A DNA stretch of 64,000 nt, from positions 1,550,001 to 1,614,000 of the forward strand of contig OY782499.1 in assembly GCA_963677815.1 (NCBI GenBank). Direction: 5' to 3'. Below the pieces are notes generated by a model, which was not told where the DNA came from, ran no database searches, and saw only the letters and a list, made by a program, of their open reading frames with translations. Position numbers and translations under genes: made by a program. The DNA is from JAEKNW01 sp963677815 (GTDB taxonomy: Bacteria > Cloacimonadota > Cloacimonadia > Cloacimonadales > JAFGVF01). How positions within the stretch are numbered: position 1 is the first letter of the stretch; every line of letters begins with the position of its first letter. This document shows, piece by piece, positions 17,737 to 26,434 of the stretch.

Positions 17737-20313
17737 TTAATTATTGAAGATATAACTATTTCCTGCATAATCAATTTCAATTTCCTTATCTCGATTCACT
17801 TGTCCAGAGAGGATCTTTTTAGCAAGACGATTTTCTACCTCTCTTTGGATAACTCTTTTGAGAGGTCTTGCTCCAAACTGAGGGTCATAGCCTTCTTCAG
17901 CAATCTTTGCTACTAAGTTGTCAGTAAAACTTAAGGAAATCTGCTGTAAAGCCAATCTCTGCTTAAGGATATTTAAGTTTAATTCAACTATTTTCTTAAT
18001 TTCTGTTTGATTAAGCTTTTGGAAGACTATTATTTCATCTAATCGATTAATAAACTCTGGTTTAAAGTATTGATGAAGTAGGGGAAAGAGCTTATCTTTC
18101 AAGACTTTGCTGTCCGAATATTGGTCGTCATAAATCATTTGAGCCCCAATGTTAGAAGTTAAGATAATTATGGCATTCTTAAAATCAATAGTTCTACCTT
18201 GACCATCAGTAAGTCTTCCATCATCGAATATTTGCAAGAGAATATTGAAAACATCTGTATGGGCTTTCTCAATTTCATCAAAGAGAATTACTGAATAAGG
18301 TTTTCTTCTAACTGCCTCAGTTAAGTAACCACCTTGGTCATAGCCCACATAACCAGGGGGTGCTCCGATTAAACGTGCAACTGAGTGTTTTTCCATGTAT
18401 TCAGACATATCGACCCTAATGATAGCTCTATCTGTATCAAATAAGAAATCTGCCAAGCTTTTAGCTAGTTCTGTTTTACCTACACCTGTAGGACCTAAGA
18501 ATAAGAAGGTTCCAATAGGCTTATTCTGGTCTGAGATACCTGACCTAGACCTTCTAATAGCATTTGATAGGGCAGAAATACCTTCTTTTTGTCCGATAAC
18601 TCTCTTGGAAAGAATATCTTCCATCTGGATAAGTTTAGACATCTCATTGGTGAGAAGCTTTGTTACAGGTATATTTGTCCATTTAGCAACAACTTCAGCT
18701 ATTATCTCTTCATCAACGTTTTCTTTTAAAATTCTATCTTCGGTTGGAATTGCTAAGAGTTTTGCTTTCTTAGCTTCTAATTCAGCAATCTTTTCAGGCA
18801 ACTTACCATATTTTAATTCAGCTGCTTTATTTAACTGACCATTTCTCTCTGCTTTTTCTATATCATTTTTAATGAGATCAAGTTGTTCAGAAGCGGTATT
18901 AAGACTAGTAAGTAATTCTTTTTCATAAGACCACTTAGCCTTAAGATTATTCTCTTTATCTTTCAAATTGGAAATATCTATATCAATCTTAGACTTTCTT
19001 TCTTTGGAAAGTTGGTCCTTATCCTTCTTCATTGATAATTTTTCAATCTCAAGCTGTTTAATTTTCCTGGCAAGTTCATCTAATTCACTAGGCATTGAAT
19101 CTATTTCCATTTTTAGCTGGGCACAGGCTTCATCTACTAAATCTATCGCTTTGTCAGGAAGAAATCTATCAGAAATATAACGATTGGATAAGTAAGCTGC
19201 CGATACTAAGGCACTATCAGTGATTTGAACTCCATGATGAATTTCATATTTATCTTTAATCCCTCTTAGAATTGAAACAGTATCACTTTCGCTAGGTTCT
19301 CTAACCATTACTGGTTGAAACCTTCTTTCTAAAGCTGGGTCTTTCTCAATATACTTACGATATTCATTTAAAGTGGTTGCACCAACACAATGCAAAGAAC
19401 CTCTAGCTAATGCTGGTTTTAGCATGTTTGAAGCATCCATTGAACCCTCAGAAGCTCCAGCACCTACTACCGTATGGATTTCATCAATGAAGAGAATTAA
19501 CTTACCCTCATTGCTTTCTACTTCTTTAAGAACAGCTTTTAATCTATCTTCAAACTCTCCTCGATATTTAGCTCCAGCAATCAGAGAAGCCATATCTAAC
19601 TCTAAAATCTCTTTATTCTTGAGGTTTTCTGGAATATCGCTATCAATAATTCTCTTTGCTAAACCTTCAATAATTGCAGTTTTACCAACACCTGGTTCTC
19701 CAATCAAAACTGGGTTGTTTTTCCTTCTTCTTGAAAGTATTTGAATAACTCTTCTTATCTCTTCATCTCTACCAATAACAGGGTCTAATTTGCCATTTTT
19801 AGCTAATTTAGTTAAATTTCTTGTATATTTCTCTAAGGCTTGATATTTCACTTCAGGGTTTTCATCTGTGACTCTTTGATTACCTCTAACATCTTTTAGT
19901 GCTAACATTACAGCTTCATGACTTATTCCGTATTTCTTAAAAATACTAGCACTTGTCTTACCCTTGATAATTAAGGCAAGGAAGAGATGCTCTACACTTA
20001 TGAAGTCATCTTGCAGTTTTTTGGCCTGCTTTTCTGCTTCAAGGAAAACATCATTAAGCTCTTTGGAAAGATAGTTTTGCCTTTGACCCTGGATTTTAGG
20101 GAGCTTGTTTAATTCATTATCAGCATCCTGAATTAGGTCTCTAAGTGGTACATTGATTTTCTGTAATAATGGAAGAACAATAGACTCTTCAGTTTTTAGT
20201 AAACTATTTAGAAGATGTATTTCATTGATCTCTTGGTGGGAATATTCATTAGCTAATCCTGAGAGATTATTAACGACTTCCCTCGATTTGATAGTATATT
20301 TTTCAAAATTCAT
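17737..20313 (-). CDS. clpB: ATP-dependent disaggregase ClpB
   Basis: 858 aa, the normal length. Clp-N domain at 1-150; NBD1 Walker A GEPGVGKT (205-212) and Walker B LILFIDEIHTVVGAG; a long coiled-coil M domain (about 410-530), which separates ClpB from ClpA/C; NBD2 Walker A GPTGVGKT (about 610) with VILFDEIEKAH; and a C-terminal D2-small domain with GARPLKRVIQ. No IGF/L loop for ClpP was seen. It is a cytosolic hexamer that rescues aggregated proteins with DnaK. ATG behind AGGAGGAG. A TTGACA at 20365-20370 (minus) is a likely -35. Confidence 0.97.
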   Translation of the reverse strand: MNFEKYTIKSREVVNNLSGLANEYSHQEINEIHLLNSLLKTEESIVLPLLQKINVPLRDLIQDADNELNKLPKIQGQRQNYLSKELNDVFLEAEKQAKKLQDDFISVEHLFLALIIKGKTSASIFKKYGISHEAVMLALKDVRGNQRVTDENPEVKYQALEKYTRNLTKLAKNGKLDPVIGRDEEIRRVIQILSRRRKNNPVLIGEPGVGKTAIIEGLAKRIIDSDIPENLKNKEILELDMASLIAGAKYRGEFEDRLKAVLKEVESNEGKLILFIDEIHTVVGAGASEGSMDASNMLKPALARGSLHCVGATTLNEYRKYIEKDPALERRFQPVMVREPSESDTVSILRGIKDKYEIHHGVQITDSALVSAAYLSNRYISDRFLPDKAIDLVDEACAQLKMEIDSMPSELDELARKIKQLEIEKLSMKKDKDQLSKERKSKIDIDISNLKDKENNLKAKWSYEKELLTSLNTASEQLDLIKNDIEKAERNGQLNKAAELKYGKLPEKIAELEAKKAKLLAIPTEDRILKENVDEEIIAEVVAKWTNIPVTKLLTNEMSKLIQMEDILSKRVIGQKEGISALSNAIRRSRSGISDQNKPIGTFLFLGPTGVGKTELAKSLADFLFDTDRAIIRVDMSEYMEKHSVARLIGAPPGYVGYDQGGYLTEAVRRKPYSVILFDEIEKAHTDVFNILLQIFDDGRLTDGQGRTIDFKNAIIILTSNIGAQMIYDDQYSDSKVLKDKLFPLLHQYFKPEFINRLDEIIVFQKLNQTEIKKIVELNLNILKQRLALQQISLSFTDNLVAKIAEEGYDPQFGARPLKRVIQREVENRLAKKILSGQVNRDKEIEIDYAGNSYIFNN

Positions 20314-20413
20314 ATTCTCCTCCTACAAAGATATATAATAATAAAATAATTGAAGAGGGATATATGTCAAATTATTTTTTAGCAGTCTTAAGTTTTATCT
20401 GCTAAAAATGAAA

Positions 20414-20950
20414 TTATAGCTTTTCTTTACTGTAATATCTGTCTCTTTCTGAATAAATACAACCACAATATTGTTGCCTATACATGGCTTCTTCTTTCGA
20501 AAGTTCAATACCTTCTTTCCAATATTCTCTAAAATCTTGATAGTAGAAATTTACTCCATATTCTTTAGCAAGAGATTCAGCAATTTCTATCATTAGTTTG
20601 TGGTTCTGGTGTTTAGAATAAAGTAAAGTAGAAGTAAATCCATCAAACTTACCTTTCTTGGCTATAATAGCAGTATATTTTAATCGCTCATAATAGCAGG
20701 AAATACATCTTTTATTCTCTTTAAAGACAGAGTTTTGGATAAATCTATCTAAGTCATATTCATCTTTTTCTATATAAGTAATATTATACTTTTTTACAAA
20801 GTCCCTTAGAGTATCACGTCTTTTAACATATTCTGTATAAGGATGAATATTATGGTTAAACCAAAAGGCAGTAATATCATGTTCATCTTTAAGATGATGA
20901 TAGGGGGCTATAAAACATGGACCACAACAAACATGAATTAAGAGTTTCAT
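20414..20950 (-). CDS. queH: Epoxyqueuosine reductase QueH
   Basis: 178 aa. The motif HVCCGPC at residues 6-12 binds the [4Fe-4S] cluster. NKRCISCYYERL and YRQQYCGCIYSERDRYY supply the remaining conserved cysteines. This is the QueH (former DUF208) family, which replaces QueG in the last step of queuosine synthesis on tRNA. It starts seven bases after the TtcA-like gene, forming a two-gene tRNA modification operon. Confidence 0.92.
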   Translation of the reverse strand: MKLLIHVCCGPCFIAPYHHLKDEHDITAFWFNHNIHPYTEYVKRRDTLRDFVKKYNITYIEKDEYDLDRFIQNSVFKENKRCISCYYERLKYTAIIAKKGKFDGFTSTLLYSKHQNHKLMIEIAESLAKEYGVNFYYQDFREYWKEGIELSKEEAMYRQQYCGCIYSERDRYYSKEKL

Positions 20951-20956
20951 ATTACC

Positions 20957-21715
20957 TCATTTAAATACTTTAATACTATTATCTAATTTATCTTTAAGAA
21001 GAAAATCGTAGTGCTTCTCTAGGGCTTTGATCACATTCTCTTCAAGTCTATAAGCAGGAAATATTTCTTGTAATTTCTCTACTTTAGCTCTAAAATCTTC
21101 TCTGATATTCTGTTCTTCATAAGGGCATTTATAAGTTAATTTTGTCAAAGATTTTCTTTTAAAGACATTTAATATCCATGATTCATTAACAAAAATTAAA
21201 GGTCTGATTACAGCTAAGTCAAGTTTGTGATATTCAAGAATAGGGGGGAAGGATTCAATATTTTGGTGAATTATTAGATTCATAAAGAAGGTATCGATAG
21301 CATCATCAGCATGATGCCCATAAGCAATTTTTCTAATACCTCTGCGGTTGATTTCTTCCCACATAGCTTGTCTTTTAATTCTTGCACATGAATAACAGAT
21401 ATGCGGATAGTTAATAACTTGTTCCATATCAATATTAAGGAAAACTGCTTCAATATCAAGTAAAGAACAGAGGTCTTTGATGGGAGTAATATCATAATCA
21501 GCAGTTTTGACATGAATTCCAATTAGCTTAAAATTCAAGTAGGAGTATTTACTAATATACCATAATAGATAGGCTAGGGTAGCAGAATCTTTACCTCCAG
21601 ACAGGGCAACAGCAATAGTTTCATTGTCTTGAATAAGTTTATACTTACGAATTGTTCTAATGATTCTGCTAACAGTTCGTTTAATTGATTTATCAAAAAG
21701 TAGATTATCTTGCAT
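20957..21715 (-). CDS. TtcA-family tRNA 2-thiocytidine-type sulfurtransferase
   Basis: 252 aa if begun at the ATG at 21715. The frame is open to 21754, but that end lies inside the ackA terminator, so I prefer 21715; neither start has a good RBS. PP-loop VALSGGKDSATLAYLLW, then CYSCARIKRQAMWEEI (the CxxC pair of TtcA) and YGHHADDAIDTFFMNL. The third TtcA-type Cys is in KCPYEE near the end. The family thiolates C32 or related positions of tRNA through an iron-sulfur cluster. It pairs with QueH downstream. Confidence 0.82.
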   Translation of the reverse strand: MQDNLLFDKSIKRTVSRIIRTIRKYKLIQDNETIAVALSGGKDSATLAYLLWYISKYSYLNFKLIGIHVKTADYDITPIKDLCSLLDIEAVFLNIDMEQVINYPHICYSCARIKRQAMWEEINRRGIRKIAYGHHADDAIDTFFMNLIIHQNIESFPPILEYHKLDLAVIRPLIFVNESWILNVFKRKSLTKLTYKCPYEEQNIREDFRAKVEKLQEIFPAYRLEENVIKALEKHYDFLLKDKLDNSIKVFK

Positions 21716-21717
21716 AT

Positions 21718-21749
21718 AAAAAAGGATGCGGTAGAAAAGCTCTACCGCA
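21718..21749 (-). terminator. Terminator after ackA
   Basis: TGCGGTAGA and TCTACCGCA (21727-21749) with a 5-base loop, followed on the minus strand by TCC then TTTTTT. It ends at the start of the TtcA-like gene, 9 bases past the ackA stop. Confidence 0.85.
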
Positions 21750-21757
21750 GACAATTA

Positions 21758-22960
21758 TTAAAATATTAGTTCAAATGTATCTGAAGCAATTTGAAGTTCT
21801 TCATTAGTTGGCATTACAACTATAGTAACAGGTGAATAAGGTTCTGAAATAATTCCAGCTTTTCCACCTACTTGTTTGTTTTTCTCTGTATCAATATGAA
21901 CACCAATATTTTGCATTCTCTTACAGATTCTTTCTCTCATTTTTACACCATATTGTCCAACACCACCAGTAAAGACTAGGATATCAACTTTTACAAGGTT
22001 TGCAGAATAAGAACCAATATATTTTCTAACTCTATAGGCATAAGCATCTAAAGCTTCAATTGCTCTTGCATTTCCTTCTTCTGCAGAGGCTTCGATATCT
22101 CTAAGGTCATTTGAAATACCAGTCATACCTAACAAACCACTTTTCTTATTTAAGATAGCATTGAGGTCTTGACTTGTGTAACCTCTATCCATCAAGAAGA
22201 AAACTATTGAAGGGTCAATATCACCTGACCTCGTTCCCATTAAGAGGCCGGCAAGAGGTGTGAATCCCATAGATGTATCTACCGATTGTCCATTCATTAT
22301 TGATGTTATAGAAGCACCATTACCCAAGTGACAAGTAATGATATTAGTATTTACCGGATTACGTTTACACATTTCAAGAGCTTTTATAGCTACATAACGG
22401 TGACTAGTTCCGTGGAAACCATAACGTCTAATCTTGAATTTATCATAAAATTCATGAGGAATTCCATATAGATAAGCCGCAGGAGGTAAGGTCTGATGGA
22501 AGGCTGTATCAAATACAGCAACTTGTTTAACATTAGGTAAGAGTTTAGAAGTCTCCATAATACCAGTTAGGTTAGCAGGATTATGAAGAGGAGCAAGTTC
22601 AGAATTCTTTTCAATTGATTTGATAACATGGTCATCTATGATAACAGATGCGGAATAATCTTCTCCACCATGAACGACTCTGTGGCCTATTCCTTCTATT
22701 TCATTAATTTCTTTTAAGATACCTAGTTTCTCATCTGTCAGAGCATAAGCAACTAATTCCATAGCAGCCTGATGGTCTTTAATCGGAGTTACTAAATCGT
22801 AAGTACCTTTCGGGCTTTCTTGACAAATATGCCCTTCATTTTCTCCAATTCGTTCCACAAGACCTTTTCCAAGGCTTTCTTGGCTAGGCATGAGATAGAC
22901 TTCATACTTTAATGATGAGCTTCCACAGTTGATGACAAGTATCTTTTTTGTGTTCTCCAT
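21758..22960 (-). CDS. ackA: Acetate kinase
   Basis: 400 aa. Opens with VINCGSSSLKYEVY (phosphate-binding), then HRVVHGGEDY, VFDTAFHQTLP, RYGFHGTSHRYV, CHLGNGASI and FTGGVGQYG, the complete acetate kinase signature. It interconverts acetyl phosphate plus ADP with acetate plus ATP. No phosphotransacetylase gene adjoins it. ATG behind AGGAG; monocistronic by the terminator at 21727. Confidence 0.96.
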   Translation of the reverse strand: MENTKKILVINCGSSSLKYEVYLMPSQESLGKGLVERIGENEGHICQESPKGTYDLVTPIKDHQAAMELVAYALTDEKLGILKEINEIEGIGHRVVHGGEDYSASVIIDDHVIKSIEKNSELAPLHNPANLTGIMETSKLLPNVKQVAVFDTAFHQTLPPAAYLYGIPHEFYDKFKIRRYGFHGTSHRYVAIKALEMCKRNPVNTNIITCHLGNGASITSIMNGQSVDTSMGFTPLAGLLMGTRSGDIDPSIVFFLMDRGYTSQDLNAILNKKSGLLGMTGISNDLRDIEASAEEGNARAIEALDAYAYRVRKYIGSYSANLVKVDILVFTGGVGQYGVKMRERICKRMQNIGVHIDTEKNKQVGGKAGIISEPYSPVTIVVMPTNEELQIASDTFELIF

Positions 22961-23065
22961 TTGGGACTCCTATATTTTAACTTCAATAATGCACTACAAT
23001 ACCTTCAACTTTATCAAAAATAATGCTTAATTTAAAGGATTTTGACTACATTATTTAGGTCATTT

Positions 23066-26000
23066 TTATTTTAGGAAAAGTATTTTTTTCATCACTGAGC
23101 TGTCAACCGTTTTATATTTCACGAAATATATACCTGAAGATAAGTTATCCTTATTTCTTTGGAATATTGGAATTTGAATAGCATCTTTGTCTGAGCTATT
23201 TACTGTTCCATTATGAGAATATACTCTCTGTCCTTTCAGATTATAGACATAAATTTGGTATTTATCACCAATTTTACTATTATGCTTTAGTGATAATTGA
23301 CTATTTCTAAGAGGATTAGGATAGACTGAAATATGATTATCTAATGGCTCAATATCAGGTTCATTGCTTACATTTTGGTCATTATGACTTAGGAGCATAT
23401 TATCTAAGAAAACACCTAATTCAGGGTCTTGATTATAATTATTAGTTACACTTGAATCCTCAAAATAAGAGAAAGAGAATCTAAGGGTAAACTCTTGACC
23501 TATTTCAGGTTTTTCAAGTAAAATGTCGCCCAAGTTAAGAGAATATTCTGCCCAGTCTGAGAAGATAAAGTCCTCAGGGTCTCTATCTTGATTATTTAAA
23601 GCTCCACCAGAACCGAGGAAGATAATTCTTTCTTGAATTTGGTCTGTTATTACATAAATCGAGAAACCATCTTGACCATACATAGGCATCTTATATTTAT
23701 ACATGAAAGATAAGTTAATATCATCGGTATAGGTAAGAAGAGGTAAGTCTAAATCATAACTTCCATATTCATCAGGGTAGCAAGTAAGTGAGTGATCTCC
23801 ATTATAGGCTTGGTCTTGAGTTCTCTGCCATGAGTCTTCAACAAACCATGTGCTTTGATTTTCAAATTCATCATAAAGTGATTGCTGGCCTACTGAGAAA
23901 TAATGATTGAAGTTCTCTTGAAGAGATGTCCAATACTCATTAGTAAGATTAACTTGTATATCTAAAGAAGCAAAGTTAACATCTTGGGCTAAAGACATGA
24001 AAGCCTCAAAACTCTCTTCTTGACCAGCTTCAAGAGTAGTTCTCATTGGTAGTATTTGACTAATCCACAAATTATCTGAGAGAAATTCTACACCTGTAAT
24101 ATCGAGAGTTCTATCTGAAATATTTCTCAAAGTAAATGAAAAAGGTATATCGTCAATAGCATAAACTAATGGGTAAGTCTCTAGGGAGAAGTCAGTCATT
24201 GCTATTTCAGGTTTAGCTAGATCAACACATATATATTTATTATCTAAAACTTCATTAGTGCTTGTAGAGTAAAGTTCTAAGTTTAAAATATTTGCTGTAG
24301 GTTGGTCTATCGAAACTTCTAACCAGTCTGATTCTTGGTCAGCAGTTAAAGTCCCAGATGTCTGCCCTAAAATAGTATCATTTTCTTTTACTCTTAATTC
24401 CCATACCAAGTCAATATCAAAAGCATTTCTAATCTTAAAACTTATAACTCTTTCTGTACTTGGGGTAATTACATCATTTACTTGGATTTGAGTGATAGTA
24501 CTTTCATAAGTTGTTTCTAAGAGAACTTCTTGCATTTTAAAAGCACTTTTATAAAGACTTATAAATCCTCCTGGTTCAGCCATAAAAGAAGCTTGTCCAT
24601 TTATATCAGTGTGGATTTGTGTATTATTATCGAGAGTAATAACAACATCTTGCAATGGCTCTTGATTATAAGAAACATATAGGCTATAATTGTCTCCTTG
24701 GGAATAATAATCAACATTAAATTCCTTAGGCTCATCAATAAAAAGATGATAATAACTATCACCTATAGTATTAAGCTGATAAGAACACCATTTAAATACA
24801 GAAGTACCAGTCTGATAAGCGACAAATGGTATCTTTTGAAGTTGGTTTAGCATAGCTATATTTGTTATCTCTTCTTGGAAAAGAAGTCTAGCAAACTCTT
24901 TTTGATAAAACTCTGAGAAACCAAAGCCATCAGCAGTAGGTGCCCCCCAGCCATAACGAGAATTTCCAACAAAGGCTGTAAGCCCATGCTCAGGAACTCT
25001 TACTAATTTTTCAGCTATAGCATCGAAATCTAAAGCAGCAGCCCAACAACCAATAGAGTACATCATACCTGCATAATCATTTTCCATATTATTAACAAAT
25101 GATTCATTGATAGTTCCATCACCTAAAGCTATTACATGCCAGAAACAATGACCAGTGTGTTGCACTATATTTGGATTTCTATTAAAATTCTCTTGAGCAG
25201 AAGTTACATTGTTTTCATCTTCATTAAGAATGATATTGTTAATGAAATCAGGATAATACATCTCTTCCATATATTCTTGGACATAAACACTATTTGATTC
25301 ATCCCACAAGTTCTGAGACAAGCCTAAACCTTGAGAATAATCTTGATGATAACCTTCTTCATAGCTGATAATTTTTGTAATCATTGCTTCAACTTCACTT
25401 ATATTATACATAGCTGGAAGTCTACTAACTACTAGTTCAGGAAAATAATCAACGTTATCATCATCTTCACCATATAAAGTATTCTGATTTTCATTCCAAT
25501 CTCCATTAAGATTAGCATAATATATGTCTCCAGGTATATGATTTTCATCATTAAGTCCATAATTACAATCAAAAGCCCATAATCTTCTTTCAGGAATATG
25601 GTTAATATCAGCCCCTAAAGTTACGTAATCTAATCCGTTTGTATTATACTCATTTATAAGGTAATTTCTTATTTTCTCTGCGTTATCAATACCTTCGAAA
25701 TTAGAGTAAATGTATTCTGTAGTAGCTGTTATAACATCTAATCCTTGTTTCTCTCTGTGGGCTATTAAGGGTAAGAAAGCTGTTTCATATTGAGCAGGAT
25801 AAATTATAACTAGTCTTTCTTCTTGGTCAAGTCTGCTAGTAGATAAAGCCAATTGCTTATGTACCTGTCTGGTAATGCTAGAATCTGGCATTTTCTTGGC
25901 AGAAGGTGAAGAAGATAAACTAATATCAATTGTGAAATTAGCAGGTTTAGAGATGGTTTTACTTGTTTGATCATAGGCAGATGAATAGATAGCTAGAAAA

Positions 26001-26410
26001 GCAATGTTTTTACTGCCAGCCATACTTGAGCCATAATTATAGAGCCATTCTTGTGGAAAATTTGGTCCACTATAGACTTGCTCAATAGAATTGTAGTTTT
26101 CTTTCATACTCATAATGACTTGTTCTGGTTGATTAAGTAAACCTTGATTAAGTGGGATAACTTTAGATGAATTTTCTCTAATTTTAACAGATTCAATCTT
26201 TGTAAATTCTGGTATCTCGAAATAGTGGGACAGAATAGGTATAGCAGGGTCATTTTTATTTCCAGAATAATAGCTATTTTCTTGTAAAACTCTCACACCT
26301 TTATCGGTAGATTGCAGACTAATTTCTGGATTATTTATTGTAAAGGTTAAATCAGAAGCTGTTAAGTAATTTATCGCAAACAAGATTATTAGAATAAGAA
26401 CTTTTTTCAT
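23066..26410 (-). CDS. Gingipain-like C25 peptidase with C-terminal sorting domain
   Basis: 1114 aa with a signal peptide (MKKVLILIILFAINYLTA). A prodomain-like segment runs to about 195; the C25 catalytic region follows with DYVTLGADINHIPERR (about 261-276), a Ca-binding-like GDWNENQNTLYGEDDDN, NIVQHTGHC with His421 and MMYSIGCW with Cys455. Both dyad residues are present, so it is probably active. Ig-like and jelly-roll parts follow, and the tail has SVYPNPLRNSQLSL ... YNLKGQRVYSHNG ... SSGIYFVKYKTVD, the same sorting module as at 3858. Secreted or surface-attached. The preceding gene (26435) is 24 bases away, so the two are probably cotranscribed. Confidence 0.88.
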   Translation of the reverse strand: MKKVLILIILFAINYLTASDLTFTINNPEISLQSTDKGVRVLQENSYYSGNKNDPAIPILSHYFEIPEFTKIESVKIRENSSKVIPLNQGLLNQPEQVIMSMKENYNSIEQVYSGPNFPQEWLYNYGSSMAGSKNIAFLAIYSSAYDQTSKTISKPANFTIDISLSSSPSAKKMPDSSITRQVHKQLALSTSRLDQEERLVIIYPAQYETAFLPLIAHREKQGLDVITATTEYIYSNFEGIDNAEKIRNYLINEYNTNGLDYVTLGADINHIPERRLWAFDCNYGLNDENHIPGDIYYANLNGDWNENQNTLYGEDDDNVDYFPELVVSRLPAMYNISEVEAMITKIISYEEGYHQDYSQGLGLSQNLWDESNSVYVQEYMEEMYYPDFINNIILNEDENNVTSAQENFNRNPNIVQHTGHCFWHVIALGDGTINESFVNNMENDYAGMMYSIGCWAAALDFDAIAEKLVRVPEHGLTAFVGNSRYGWGAPTADGFGFSEFYQKEFARLLFQEEITNIAMLNQLQKIPFVAYQTGTSVFKWCSYQLNTIGDSYYHLFIDEPKEFNVDYYSQGDNYSLYVSYNQEPLQDVVITLDNNTQIHTDINGQASFMAEPGGFISLYKSAFKMQEVLLETTYESTITQIQVNDVITPSTERVISFKIRNAFDIDLVWELRVKENDTILGQTSGTLTADQESDWLEVSIDQPTANILNLELYSTSTNEVLDNKYICVDLAKPEIAMTDFSLETYPLVYAIDDIPFSFTLRNISDRTLDITGVEFLSDNLWISQILPMRTTLEAGQEESFEAFMSLAQDVNFASLDIQVNLTNEYWTSLQENFNHYFSVGQQSLYDEFENQSTWFVEDSWQRTQDQAYNGDHSLTCYPDEYGSYDLDLPLLTYTDDINLSFMYKYKMPMYGQDGFSIYVITDQIQERIIFLGSGGALNNQDRDPEDFIFSDWAEYSLNLGDILLEKPEIGQEFTLRFSFSYFEDSSVTNNYNQDPELGVFLDNMLLSHNDQNVSNEPDIEPLDNHISVYPNPLRNSQLSLKHNSKIGDKYQIYVYNLKGQRVYSHNGTVNSSDKDAIQIPIFQRNKDNLSSGIYFVKYKTVDSSVMKKILFLK

Positions 26411-26434
26411 AGATTCCTCTTTAAAAAGTTAGGG

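Noticed and set aside
18395..19744. Plus-strand reading frames inside clpB
   Set aside because: Antisense shadows of a strongly conserved gene; no RBS or family resemblance.
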